57,441 nt of DNA from Microbacteriaceae bacterium PS02066 (lineage in GTDB: Bacteria > Actinomycetota > Actinomycetes > Actinomycetales > Microbacteriaceae), in NCBI GenBank assembly GCA_029959545.1, contig JASCPH010000015.1:1-57441 (forward strand), read 5' to 3'. Of the stretch, positions 1 through 8,238 are shown in pieces. The translations under genes and the position numbers were made by a program. The stretch's first letter is position 1. Each line of letters starts with the position of its first letter. The notes under the pieces are model-generated. The model was not told the DNA's origin. It searched no databases and was given only the letters and a program-made list of their open reading frames with translations.

Positions 1-1
1 C

Positions 2-448
2 CGCCGCAGCGGCACCGAGGACGTCGCCGGTGCGGTGGGACTGGCCACCGCGCTCGAGCTCGCCGAGGCGGAACGCGCCGCATCCGCCGCCCGCGTCGGC
101 GCCGCACGCGACGCGTTCGTCGCGCGCGTGCTCGCCACCGTTCCGTCGGCGGCGCTGACGGGACACCCCACCGAGCGGCTGGCCGCGACCGCGAGCTTCA
201 CGTTCGCGGGCACCAGCGGCGAAGCGGTGCTGCTGGAGCTCGAACGGCGCGGCATCGTCTCCTCCAGCGGATCGGCGTGCGCCGCCGGCAGCGACGAGCC
301 CTCCCACGTGCTCGTCGCGATGGGCATCGCGCCCGAGGTGGCTCAGACCGCCGTGCGCTTCACCTTCCCCCACGACCTGACGGTCGATCTCGGGCCCGTC
401 GCCGAGGCGGTCGCCGCATCGGTGGCGGCGGTACGATCGGCGACGTGA
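2..448 (+). CDS. Cysteine desulfurase (NifS/IscS family), C-terminal part
   Basis: This is the C-terminal end of a PLP-dependent cysteine desulfurase; the start lies outside the window. The visible piece opens with RSGTEDVAGAVGL, the typical sequence of this family around the active-site arginine. It contains SSGSACAAGSDEPSHVL, the loop with the catalytic cysteine that receives sulfur as a persulfide. The enzyme takes sulfur from L-cysteine for Fe-S clusters, thiolated tRNA or cofactors. The SSGSACAAG form suggests a group II (SufS/CsdA-like or NifS-like) enzyme, but the subtype cannot be fixed from this part. The stop codon overlaps the GTG of the next gene (GTGA). Confidence 0.9.
   Translation, partial: RRSGTEDVAGAVGLATALELAEAERAASAARVGAARDAFVARVLATVPSAALTGHPTERLAATASFTFAGTSGEAVLLELERRGIVSSSGSACAAGSDEPSHVLVAMGIAPEVAQTAVRFTFPHDLTVDLGPVAEAVAASVAAVRSAT
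432..437 (+). promoter_or_regulatory. -10 box TACGAT, leaderless start for glycosyltransferase
   Basis: TACGAT lies 7 nt before GTG 445 and fits the TANNNT-6/7-start pattern seen at many genes in this window. It lies inside the end of the cysteine desulfurase gene. The call rests on sequence pattern only. Confidence 0.4.
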
Positions 449-1410
449 GTCAGAGCCCCCTCGTCACGGTCGTCGTCCCCGGCTACCAGGTCGAACCGTG
501 GGCGCAGGCCGCCCTCGACTCGCTGCGCGCGCAGACGCTTCCCGACTGGACGGCGGTGCTCGTCGACGACGCGTCCTCCGATCGCACCGGCGAGCTGTTC
601 CAGGCGGCCGCCGCCTCCGATCCGCGCTTCCGCGTGCTGAGCCTCACGCGGCGGGCTGGACTCGGCGCCGCCCGCAACGTCGCACTGAAGACGGTCGTCA
701 CGCCCTACCTCGGCTTCTTGGACGCCGACGACGTCATGCTGCCCGCAACCCTCGAGCGCTTCGTCACCACCCTGGATGAGAGCGGGAGCGATTTCGCGGT
801 GGGCGCGTATGTGCGCCTGCGTCCGGACGCGTCGGGTGGCTACACCGCCGGCGACGTGCAGCCGTGGGTGAGCCGCGCGACGGCGCCCGCGCGGACGGCG
901 ACGACCCTCGAGGAGCACCCCGAGGTGACGGCGAACGTCGTCGCGTGGTCGAAGCTGAGCCGGACCGAGTTCTGGCAGCGCACCGGCCTGCGGTTTCCCG
1001 AAGGGCGGCTGTACGAGGATCAGGTCGTCGCCCAGCAGATGTACGCGAGAGCGCGCCGGTTCGACGTGATCTCGGACGTCGTCGTGTATTGGCGGGAGCG
1101 CGCCGACGGCTCCTCCATCACGCAGCACGAGGAACGACTGGATGTGCTGCGCGACTGCGTGGACGCGATGAGCGAGGGGATGCGGGTGCTCGACGGCACC
1201 GGGCATACGACCGCGGCACGCTCCCGCGCGCGCCAGCTGCTGCGCATGGACATCCCGCGGCTCGCGCGTGTGGCGGCGGCGCATCCCGACGACGAGTACC
1301 GCCGACTGGTGGGCGCGTTCGCCCGATCGGTCGCCGAGCGGCAGGATGCGGCGGCCGTCGCCCTCCCGGAGGACGCGCAGCCGCTGATCTCCGCCGCCCT
1401 GCTCTGGTGA
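445..1410 (+). CDS. Family 2 glycosyltransferase
   Basis: A 321-residue GT-A type glycosyltransferase. The N-terminus VTVVVPGYQVEPW, the DDASSD motif at about residues 41-46 and the DADD motif at residues 93-96 are the nucleotide-sugar and metal-binding signatures of family GT2. The C-terminal half resembles the group that contains teichoic acid, capsule or glycan transferases (YEDQVVAQQMY, with the E-D pair typical of this branch). No membrane segment is visible, so it is probably cytoplasmic or peripherally membrane-bound. The sugar and acceptor are unknown. The GTG start is chosen because it begins the GT2 fold, overlaps the previous stop codon and has a TACGAT box 7 nt upstream. A longer upstream frame exists but is a shadow of the desulfurase gene. 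Confidence 0.88.
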   Translation: MSQSPLVTVVVPGYQVEPWAQAALDSLRAQTLPDWTAVLVDDASSDRTGELFQAAAASDPRFRVLSLTRRAGLGAARNVALKTVVTPYLGFLDADDVMLPATLERFVTTLDESGSDFAVGAYVRLRPDASGGYTAGDVQPWVSRATAPARTATTLEEHPEVTANVVAWSKLSRTEFWQRTGLRFPEGRLYEDQVVAQQMYARARRFDVISDVVVYWRERADGSSITQHEERLDVLRDCVDAMSEGMRVLDGTGHTTAARSRARQLLRMDIPRLARVAAAHPDDEYRRLVGAFARSVAERQDAAAVALPEDAQPLISAALLW

Positions 1411-1417
1411 GCGGCGC

Positions 1418-3280
1418 TCAGACGGTGAGCTGCTCGGCGGCGAGCGTGGCGTAGAGCCCCTGCGCCGCGACGAGTTCGGCGTGCGTGCCGCGCTCGACGA
1501 TGCGGCCGTCGTCGACGACGAGGATCAGGTCGGCGGCGACAACGGTCGACAGCCGGTGCGCCACGGTGATCGTGGTGCGGCCACGGGACGCCGTGTCCAG
1601 CGCCTGCTGCACGACCCGCTCGCTGCGCGTATCGAGCGCCGAGGTGGCCTCGTCGAGCAGGAGCACCGGCGGGTCCTTCAACAGCACGCGCGCGATCGCG
1701 ATGCGCTGCTTCTCTCCGCCCGAGAGCCGGTAGCCGCGCTCGCCCACGACGGTGTCGTAGCCCTTCTCGAAGCCCGTGATGACGTGGTGCACGTTGGCGG
1801 CCTCGCAGGCCGCGGCGAGCTGCTCGTCGGTCGCGTCGGGCTTCGCATATCGGAGGTTCTCGGCGATCGTCGCGTGGAACAGGTACGTTTCCTGCGAGAC
1901 GAGCCCGATGCGGTCGATGACGGATGCGGCAGTGAGCGAGCGCACATCGGCGCCCGCGAACAGTACCGCGCCGCCGTCCACGTCGTAGAAGCGCGGGATG
2001 AGCGAAAGGACGGTGGACTTCCCCGCGCCGCTCGGCCCGACCAGCGCCAGGTGCTGCCCGGGCTCGGCGACGAAGGACACCTCGTCCAACAGGGGACGTG
2101 AGGAGGCGGCCGACTCCGGGTATCGGAAGGTGACGTCGCGCAGTTCGACGCGCCCGACCGGGCCCGGCGCATCCGAGACGTCGATCGCATCGGGTGCGTC
2201 ACGGACGGCGGGTCGGAGGTCGAGGTACTCGAAGATGCGGGCGAACACGGCAGCGGAGGTCTGCACGTCGAGGGCCACGCGCATGAGGCCCATGAGCGGC
2301 TGCAGCAGGCGCGCCTGCACGGTCGTGAACGCGACGATCGTGCCGGCCGTGATCCCCGCATCCGCGCCGGCCGACATGAACAGGCCCGCCACCAGATAGA
2401 TCACGGCGGGAACGCTCGCCATGATGACGCCCACGAGCGCGAAGAAGCCCTGGCCGCTCATGGCCTGGCGCACCTGCAGCCGGATCTGGATGCGGTTCTG
2501 CGCTCCGTAGCGCTCCGACTCGCTGCCCTGCCGGTTGAACGACTTCGCCAGCAGGATCCCCGACACGCTCAGGCTCTCCTGTGTGATGGCCGACAGCTCG
2601 GACAGGGATTCCTGCGTCTGTCCCGCGATGCGGGCGCGCACCTGTCCGACGCGACGCTGGATCAGCGCCAGAATCGGCATCAGGAAGACGGCGATGAGGG
2701 TGAGCCGCACATCGATCAGCACCATGGCCACGAGGGATGCGACGACGGTGACCGTGTTGCCCAGCACGCTCGTGACGGTGTTGGTCAGAACGCCCGAGAC
2801 GGCACCCACGTCGTTCTGCAGCCTGGACTGGATCACCCCGGTCTTCGTGCGAGTGAAGAAGCCGAGCTCCATCGACTGCAGGTGATCGAACAGGCGCACG
2901 CGCAGATCACCGGTGACGTTGTTGCCGACCGTCGAGGTGAACCAGGTCTGGGCGACCTGAAGGCCCCCCGAGGCGAGGAAGAGCACGACCATGATCGCGA
3001 CCAGGCGCACCAGCAGCCCCATGTCCACCCCCGACCCGTCGGCGGGGAAGAGCGCGTCGTCGAAGACCCGCTCGACAATGAGCGCCGGCACGACCGCGAC
3101 GGCCGCACCGGCGACGACGAGCAGGGCCGTGATGATCAGGCGCGCACGGTACGGGCGAAACAGCGCGGCGATCCGGCGTCCGAGGTGAGGGATGCGGGGA
3201 GCCTCGGCGTTGCGCAGGCGCTGGGCGGCCGCATCCACTCCGCGAAATCCCGGCGGATGCGACGGGCCGGCCATACTCAT
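1418..3280 (-). CDS. ABC exporter, fused permease and ATPase
   Basis: A 620-residue half-transporter of the type IV (MsbA/LmrA-like) exporter family. The N-terminal 350 residues carry about six membrane helices, starting after a short basic tail near RPYRARLIITALLVVAGAA. The C-terminal ATPase has Walker A GPSGAGKST (residues 415-423), signature LSGGEKQR (519-526), Walker B VLLLDEATSALD (from about 539) and an H-loop TVAHRLST. It would act as a homodimer, or with a partner, to move a hydrophobic compound or peptide out of the cell. The substrate is unknown and there is no partner gene beside it. It converges with the glycosyltransferase gene and diverges from the MFS gene. Confidence 0.92.
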   Translation of the reverse strand: MSMAGPSHPPGFRGVDAAAQRLRNAEAPRIPHLGRRIAALFRPYRARLIITALLVVAGAAVAVVPALIVERVFDDALFPADGSGVDMGLLVRLVAIMVVLFLASGGLQVAQTWFTSTVGNNVTGDLRVRLFDHLQSMELGFFTRTKTGVIQSRLQNDVGAVSGVLTNTVTSVLGNTVTVVASLVAMVLIDVRLTLIAVFLMPILALIQRRVGQVRARIAGQTQESLSELSAITQESLSVSGILLAKSFNRQGSESERYGAQNRIQIRLQVRQAMSGQGFFALVGVIMASVPAVIYLVAGLFMSAGADAGITAGTIVAFTTVQARLLQPLMGLMRVALDVQTSAAVFARIFEYLDLRPAVRDAPDAIDVSDAPGPVGRVELRDVTFRYPESAASSRPLLDEVSFVAEPGQHLALVGPSGAGKSTVLSLIPRFYDVDGGAVLFAGADVRSLTAASVIDRIGLVSQETYLFHATIAENLRYAKPDATDEQLAAACEAANVHHVITGFEKGYDTVVGERGYRLSGGEKQRIAIARVLLKDPPVLLLDEATSALDTRSERVVQQALDTASRGRTTITVAHRLSTVVAADLILVVDDGRIVERGTHAELVAAQGLYATLAAEQLTV

Positions 3281-3286
3281 GCGCTC

Positions 3287-3292
3287 AGCCTA
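3287..3292 (-). promoter_or_regulatory. -10 box TAGGCT, leaderless start for ABC exporter
   Basis: On the minus strand TAGGCT is followed by 6 nt and the ATG at 3280. No Shine-Dalgarno sequence fits in that gap, so a leaderless transcript is likely. Confidence 0.5.
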
Positions 3293-3483
3293 GATCTCCC
3301 CCGAGCGGCCGGATCCTACCCGGTAGTCTTGTCCCGACGCGCATCGGTGCCGGTCCCGGGCGACGACCAGGCCCGACCGGATTCCGCCGTCTCGGGAATG
3401 CTCTCCCCGCTCACCGCGTTGTCTGATTCGCTCGCCACTTCCGGCGGCCGTCCCCATCCCTTTTCGATTCCGAGGAGACGACC

Positions 3484-4983
3484 ATGCACGCCGAATCCGT
3501 CCAGACCGGTTCCGTGGCCACCACCACCGACTCCACCCCCGCCGTCCGCTCCGGCGAGAACCGCATCATCTGGCTGCTGCTCGTGGCGGCCTTCGTCGCG
3601 ATCCTCAACGAGACGACGATGGGTGTGGCGATCAAGCACCTCATCACCGATCTCGACATCACCGCCGTGCTCGCGCAGTGGCTGACGACCGCCTTCATGC
3701 TGACCATGGCCGTCGTGATCCCGATCACCGGCTTCCTGTTGCAGCGGCTGACGACCCGCGCGGTCTTCCTGCTGGCGATGTCGCTGTTCTCGTTCGGAAC
3801 GCTCATCGCCATGCTCGCCCCCGGGTTCGAGGTGCTGCTCGTCGCGCGCGTCGTGCAGGCCTCCGGTACGGCCATCATGATGCCGCTGCTCATGACGACC
3901 CTCATGACCGTGGTCGCGCCCGCCGCGCGCGGGCGGATGATGGGCCGCGTCAGCATCGTGATGGCACTCGCCCCCGCGATCGGCCCGACGATGTCGGGCT
4001 TCGTGCTGCAGTACTTCGGCTGGCGTTGGATCTTCGCGATCGTGCTCCCGATCGCCCTCGTGTCGCTCGCCATCGGCGCGCGATGGATCACCAACGTCGG
4101 CACGCAGACGCACTCTCGCATCGACGTGCTCTCGGTCGTGCTGTCGGCGTTCGGGTTCGGCGGCGTCGTGTTCGGCCTCAGCCAGATCGGCGGCGGCTCG
4201 CATGACGGCACGACGGATGCGGCGGCCGCCGCGTCGTCGATGACGCTCATCGTCTCGCTGGTCGTCGGCGTCGTGGCGCTCTCGTTGTTCGTGTGGCGAC
4301 AGTTCGTGCTGCAGCGCGAGGATCGGGCGCTCCTGGACCTGCGCGTCTTCCGGTTCACGAACTTCACGATCTCGGTCGTGCACTTCGCGGTGCTCTCTCT
4401 CGCCTTCTTCGGCACGATCACGGTCCTGCCGCTGTTCGCGCAGAGCGCGCTGAACCTCGACCCGCTCACGACCGGCCTGATCGTGCTGCCCGGCTCTCTC
4501 GCGATGGGCCTCGCCGGTCCCTTCATCGGCCGCATCTACGACCGCTGGGGCACGCGCGTACTCCTCATCCCCGGCTCGATCCTCACGGTGTCGCTGCTGT
4601 GGGTGTTCACGACGCTGTCCGAGACGACGCCCGTCTGGGAGCTGGTCGTGACGCAGACGCTGCTCTCGATCGGCCTGGCGATGTCGTTCACGCCGCTGTT
4701 CACCGCGTCGCTCGGCTCGCTCGCACCCCGCTTCTACTCCTACGGCAGCGCGATCGTGAGCACCGTCCAGCAGGTGGCGGGAGCTGCCGGCGTGGCCGTC
4801 ATGATCACGATCATGAACGCGGGCTTCGTCGCCAACCAGGCGTCCGGCGATGCGGCCGCCTGGGCGGCGGGTGCGCGCAACGCCTTCCTGTTCGCCGCGA
4901 TCGTGGCGATCCCGACCATCGTCGGGGCGCTCCTCATCCGCAAGCCCGCGGATTCGATCGGCGCTCCGCCCGCGGGTCACTGA
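3484..4983 (+). CDS. DHA2-type MFS multidrug transporter
   Basis: A 499-residue major facilitator with about 14 membrane helices, the layout of the EmrB/QacA (DHA2) family of proton-coupled drug exporters. Typical pieces are LNETTMGVAI in helix 1, QWLTTAFMLTMAVVIPITGFL after loop 1, and ARVVQASGTAIMMPLLM in the antiporter motif C region. The start ATG has GAGGAG 6 nt upstream. It would export lipophilic cations, dyes or antibiotics, but the real substrate is unknown. About 200 nt separate it from the divergent ABC exporter, enough for two promoters. No dedicated repressor gene is next to it. Confidence 0.93.
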   Translation: MHAESVQTGSVATTTDSTPAVRSGENRIIWLLLVAAFVAILNETTMGVAIKHLITDLDITAVLAQWLTTAFMLTMAVVIPITGFLLQRLTTRAVFLLAMSLFSFGTLIAMLAPGFEVLLVARVVQASGTAIMMPLLMTTLMTVVAPAARGRMMGRVSIVMALAPAIGPTMSGFVLQYFGWRWIFAIVLPIALVSLAIGARWITNVGTQTHSRIDVLSVVLSAFGFGGVVFGLSQIGGGSHDGTTDAAAAASSMTLIVSLVVGVVALSLFVWRQFVLQREDRALLDLRVFRFTNFTISVVHFAVLSLAFFGTITVLPLFAQSALNLDPLTTGLIVLPGSLAMGLAGPFIGRIYDRWGTRVLLIPGSILTVSLLWVFTTLSETTPVWELVVTQTLLSIGLAMSFTPLFTASLGSLAPRFYSYGSAIVSTVQQVAGAAGVAVMITIMNAGFVANQASGDAAAWAAGARNAFLFAAIVAIPTIVGALLIRKPADSIGAPPAGH

Positions 4984-5004
4984 CGCCGAAGCGCCCGGGA
5001 GGGG

Positions 5005-5127
5005 TCAGTCGATGCTGCAGGAGCCGCCGCCGCAGCAGCCGAAGGACTCCTCCGGGCTCGGCTGGCCGTTCTCGTCCACGACGGGACGGACGTTCAGCAG
5101 CTGGATCGGCGAGGGCTTCGTGGACAT
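5005..5127 (-). CDS. Small protein with C-terminal GCCGGGSCSID tail
   Basis: A 40-residue protein that starts MSTKPSPIQLLNV and ends GCCGGGSCSID. Three cysteines are packed in the last nine residues, separated by glycine and serine. It has no membrane segment or signal peptide. An alternative start three codons upstream (ATG 5136) is possible. The family is not recognised. The tail could bind a metal or be modified, but nothing in the neighbourhood (an MFS pump converging on it, a Cys/His-rich protein diverging from it) proves a role. The call as a gene rests on the orderly composition, the free intergenic position and the fact that it fits exactly between its neighbours. Confidence 0.55.
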   Translation of the reverse strand: MSTKPSPIQLLNVRPVVDENGQPSPEESFGCCGGGSCSID

Positions 5128-5175
5128 GACGACCATGCTACGTCCGCCAGGCGCCCCTGTCGCCGTGGTGAGCGG

Positions 5176-5517
5176 ATGAGCGCGCCGGGCGCGCGGTGGT
5201 GTCTCAGCCGCTCCCGCGGCGCCGTCTGCACCAGACCCCGAGGCCACGCCGGTTTGCACAATCGGGCCGGCACGTCGCGGATGTGGTCGGACCGGGAGGC
5301 GGACGCACCGTTCTGCCCCGGCTCGGGCATGCCCCAGGCGCCCGCACAGCACCTTGCCGACGACGGGTTCCCGCACGGAGCGGCGCTCTGCGAGATCTGT
5401 TGGGGCTTCGTCCCGCTCGACGACGGCGTACTCGCGCCGCACGACGCCTTCCGCGGCACCGCGGACGCGGCGGAGGCCGAACGGCGCAGCGCGTGGTTCA
5501 ACGCCCACGGCTGGTGA
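5176..5517 (+). CDS. Cys/His-rich hypothetical protein
   Basis: A 113-residue soluble protein with a likely zinc-binding pattern: C9, C18, H24 and H28 (a C-x8-C-x5-GHAGLH arrangement), then C47 in FCPGSG and the pair C72-x2-C75 in CEICWGF. The rest is unremarkable, with an acidic middle and the end WFNAHGW. I do not recognise a named family; proteins with a C...GHxGxH motif are common as short hypotheticals in actinobacteria and their phages. Only 48 nt separate it from the divergent small Cys-tailed protein. It is followed after 33 nt by gluconokinase, which has its own -10 box, so they need not form an operon. Confidence 0.75.
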   Translation: MSAPGARWCLSRSRGAVCTRPRGHAGLHNRAGTSRMWSDREADAPFCPGSGMPQAPAQHLADDGFPHGAALCEICWGFVPLDDGVLAPHDAFRGTADAAEAERRSAWFNAHGW

Positions 5518-5537
5518 GGAGCTCTCCGCGGCGGCCA

Positions 5538-5543
5538 TAGGCT
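5538..5543 (+). promoter_or_regulatory. -10 box TAGGCT, leaderless start for gntK
   Basis: TAGGCT is followed by 7 nt and ATG 5551. This decides the start of gluconokinase at MSDTGRM rather than at the internal methionine. Confidence 0.5.
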
Positions 5544-5550
5544 CGAGCGT

Positions 5551-6084
5551 ATGAGCGACACGGGTCGGATGCGGATCGTCGTCATGGGGGTCTCTGGCGC
5601 GGGAAAGTCGACGGTCGCGCTCGCGCTGGCCGCGCGGCTCGGGGGCGTCTACCTCGACGCCGACGACCTCCACGACGATGCGGCTCGTGCCAAGATGGCC
5701 GCCGGCGTGCCGCTGACCGACGAGGATCGCGCACCGTGGCTCGGTCGCGTCGGGCTCGCCTTCGGAACGGCGGGCGAGGCAGGACCCGTCGTCATTGCCT
5801 GCTCGGCGCTGCGCCGGCGGTATCGCGATCTCATCCGCGCCGAGGCCGCGGAGCCGATCTTCTTCGCGGCGCTGGAACTCGACGAGGCCACCCTCGCCCA
5901 GCGGATGGCGGCGCGCGCCGATCACTTCATGCCGGTGGCCCTGCTCGCCTCGCAGCTCGACACGCTCGAGCCGCTCGAGGCCGACGAGTGGGGTGTAACG
6001 GTCTCGACGCGCCGCAGCGTGCCGGAGGTCGTCGCGCGGATCGTCGAGGCCATTCCCACTCAGGGAACGATGGAGTCCACATAA
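5551..6084 (+). CDS. gntK: Gluconokinase
   Basis: A 177-residue P-loop kinase that phosphorylates D-gluconate to 6-phosphogluconate for the pentose phosphate pathway. Walker A is GVSGAGKST (residues 13-21). The family signatures YLDADDLHDDAARAKMAAGVPLTDEDRAPWL and ACSALRRRYRDLIR follow in the expected order (the latter is the lid/substrate region). The length is normal for the short GntK family. No gluconate permease or GntR regulator is intact beside it, although a fragment of an MFS-type transporter lies directly downstream and may be what is left of a linked permease gene. Confidence 0.92.
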   Translation: MSDTGRMRIVVMGVSGAGKSTVALALAARLGGVYLDADDLHDDAARAKMAAGVPLTDEDRAPWLGRVGLAFGTAGEAGPVVIACSALRRRYRDLIRAEAAEPIFFAALELDEATLAQRMAARADHFMPVALLASQLDTLEPLEADEWGVTVSTRRSVPEVVARIVEAIPTQGTMEST

Positions 6085-6104
6085 CCGCCGTCGCACCCCG
6101 CTCC

Positions 6105-6188
6105 TGCGCCTACGCCGTCGGCGTCGTCTTCAGTCTCTTCTTCCTCGGGCACATCAGCGACTGGACCGGGCGGCGACGCATGCTGGTG
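6105..6188 (+). pseudogene. MFS transporter fragment
   Basis: Twenty-eight codons in one frame read CAYAVGVVFSLFFLGHISDW followed by TGRRRMLV. This matches the second helix and the loop 2-3 motif (G-x3-D-x2-GRR) of major facilitator transporters. No start codon, no first helix and no downstream helices are present; the frame runs on into unrelated sequence before the DyP gene. It is therefore a short remnant of a deleted MFS gene. The remaining 281 nt between gntK and the DyP gene hold nothing else I can name. Confidence 0.6.
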
Positions 6189-6365
6189 AATGTACGTGAT
6201 GGAGCGGGCGCTCCACATCCCCGAGCGATCCGCCCGCATCCCCTGACGCCGACGAGACCCTCGCCAGGTGTCGGGCGGACGTTCGTCCGGTGTCGGAGCA
6301 CTCCCACGCCAGGTTGCGCCATACTGGCGACGACGGCGCTTCCGCGACCGTCGGAAGGGAACCCG

Positions 6366-7415
6366 ATGGCCGACAGCGTGCGCCGCGCCGACCCCTCCTC
6401 GTTCGTGCCGGGAGCGGTGCAGCAGTTCGGCTCCCCTTTGTCGACGCACGCCGTTTTCCTGATCGTGCGTGTGGCTGCAGGAGTGGACGCGCTCTCCCGT
6501 GTGCGCAGCGTTCTGGCGGATCTCTCGGGCACGATCAAGGCGGTCGCGTTCCGCGACCCCTCGGCGACGCTCACCTGCACCGTCGGGATCGGAAGTGAGA
6601 TCTGGCCGCGCCTGGTGGGCACACCGCGCCCCGCCCAGCTCCGGCCGTTCGTCCCCATCGTCGGCGATGCGCACACCGCACCTGCGACCGCGGGCGACCT
6701 GCTTTTCCACATCCGCGCAGACCGCGCCGACATCTGCTTCGAGTTCGAGCGACAGCTCATGGACGCGCTGGGCGACGCGGTCGCGACAGAGGACGAGACC
6801 GCCTGCTTCCGCTACTTCGACCGACGAGACGTGCTCGGATTCGTCGACGGGACGGCCAACCCGGTCGGCGACGACATCGCCGACACGGTGCTCGTCGGCG
6901 ACGAGGACCCCGACCACGCGGGCGGCACGTACATCGTGACGCAGAAGTACCTGCATCCCCTCTCCGCCTGGCGCGCGCTGCCCACCGAGGTGCAGGAGGC
7001 GATCATGGGCAGGTCGAAGGCCGACAACATCGAGCTCGACGATGCGACGAGCGGGCAGAAGGCCCACAAAACGCTGGCGACGATCGTGGACGACGAGGGC
7101 ATCGAGCACGACATCCTCCGCGACAACATGCCGTTCGGCCGCCCCGGCGCCGCCGAGTTCGGCACGTACTTCATCGGGTGCTGCCGAGACCTCTGGGTGA
7201 TCCAGCGGATGCTCGAGCGGATGTTCATCGGCGACCCGCCAGGGCTCCATGATCGGCTGCTCGACTTCTCGTCCGCCGTGACGGGCAGCGTGTTCTTCGC
7301 GCCGCGCCCCGACGTGCTGGACGGGCTCGACGACGAAGCCCCGAAGACCCCCGCCGCGACGACGCCTCCCCCGCGGGTCGCGGACTCCTCGCTCGGCATC
7401 GGCGGGCGCTCCTGA
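6366..7415 (+). CDS. DyP-type heme peroxidase, class B, encapsulin cargo
   Basis: A 349-residue dye-decolourising peroxidase that uses H2O2 to oxidise phenols, dyes and possibly lignin fragments. The heme-site residues fit class B: distal Asp161 in GFVDGTAN (158-165), proximal His234 in QKAHKTL, Arg252 and Asn254 in RDNMPFG. The spacings D-73-H-18-R-2-N equal those known for Rhodococcus DypB. After a Pro/Thr/Ala-rich linker (about 322-339) the protein ends DSSLGIGGRS, the cargo-loading peptide that binds the inside of encapsulin shells. ATG 6366 has GGAAGGG upstream. Encapsulin follows after 17 nt, so the two are surely one operon. Confidence 0.95.
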   Translation: MADSVRRADPSSFVPGAVQQFGSPLSTHAVFLIVRVAAGVDALSRVRSVLADLSGTIKAVAFRDPSATLTCTVGIGSEIWPRLVGTPRPAQLRPFVPIVGDAHTAPATAGDLLFHIRADRADICFEFERQLMDALGDAVATEDETACFRYFDRRDVLGFVDGTANPVGDDIADTVLVGDEDPDHAGGTYIVTQKYLHPLSAWRALPTEVQEAIMGRSKADNIELDDATSGQKAHKTLATIVDDEGIEHDILRDNMPFGRPGAAEFGTYFIGCCRDLWVIQRMLERMFIGDPPGLHDRLLDFSSAVTGSVFFAPRPDVLDGLDDEAPKTPAATTPPPRVADSSLGIGGRS

Positions 7416-7432
7416 CGATCGGAAGGACTCTC

Positions 7433-8233
7433 ATGGATCACCTCTATCGCGACCTCGCGCCCATCACCGACGCGACCTGGGACACCCTGGACGACGAGGC
7501 ACGCACGCGGCTGCAGCCGGCGCTCGGCGCCCGGCACCTGGTCGACTTCGTCGGCCCGCTCGGCTGGCAGCACTCGGCGACGACGCTCGGACGCGTCGGA
7601 ACGAGCTTCTCGACGCCGTTCTCGGGCGTCACGGGGCGTTCGCGCCAGGTGCTACCGCTCGCCGAACTGCGCGCGGACTTCGCACTGTCGCGCAGCGAGC
7701 TCGACGACGACGCCCGCGGTGCCGTCGACACCGACCTGACGCCACTGGACGAAGCTGCCGTCGCGCTCGCGAGTGCGGAGAACGTCGCGGTCTTCCACGG
7801 CTGGGATGCTGCGGGGTTCGTCGGCATCATCCCGTCGTCACCGCATGCGCCGCTCAGCGGTGCCGGAGAGCCGGGTCGGCTCGCCCCCCTGGTCGCCGAG
7901 GCGATCGCGACACTGTCGGGCGCCGGTGTCGGCGGACCCTACGGTCTCGCCGTCGATACGGCGACGTGGACGGAGATCTCCGGCGGGAGCGACGCGGGAG
8001 GAGCCGTGCTGCAGCAGCACCTGGAGCGCGTTCTCGGCGGTCCGGTCGCGTGGACGCCCGGCATCACGGGTGCCGTCGTGGTGAGCCTTCGCGGCGGCGA
8101 CTTCATCCTGGAGTCCGGCCAGGACATCTCGCTCGGGTACACGGCGCACAGCCGCGATGCGGTCGAGCTGTACCTCATCGAGAGCCTGAGCTTCCGCGTC
8201 GCGACGCCCGAGGCGGCGATCGCGATCCGCTGA
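7433..8233 (+). CDS. Encapsulin shell protein, family 1 (linocin M18-like)
   Basis: A 266-residue protein of the HK97-fold encapsulin family. The start MDHLYRDLAPITDATWDTLDDEA, the E-loop region after HLVDFVGPLGW and the end DAVELYLIESLSFRVATPEAAI are typical of family 1 shells, which assemble into protein nanocompartments of 60 or 180 copies. The upstream DyP peroxidase ends in the matching loading peptide, so it is the expected cargo. GGAAGGA lies before the ATG. The compartment probably confines peroxidase activity under oxidative stress. Older names call this protein a bacteriocin (linocin) or a protease; shell formation is the better supported role. Confidence 0.95.
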   Translation: MDHLYRDLAPITDATWDTLDDEARTRLQPALGARHLVDFVGPLGWQHSATTLGRVGTSFSTPFSGVTGRSRQVLPLAELRADFALSRSELDDDARGAVDTDLTPLDEAAVALASAENVAVFHGWDAAGFVGIIPSSPHAPLSGAGEPGRLAPLVAEAIATLSGAGVGGPYGLAVDTATWTEISGGSDAGGAVLQQHLERVLGGPVAWTPGITGAVVVSLRGGDFILESGQDISLGYTAHSRDAVELYLIESLSFRVATPEAAIAIR

Positions 8234-8238
8234 TCAGA

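Noticed and set aside
3316..4980. Long minus-strand frame (554 codons) opposite the MFS gene
   Set aside because: It is rich in Arg, His, Asp and Gly with no domain, and mirrors the codon pattern of the real MFS gene on the other strand; a typical antisense shadow in GC-rich DNA.
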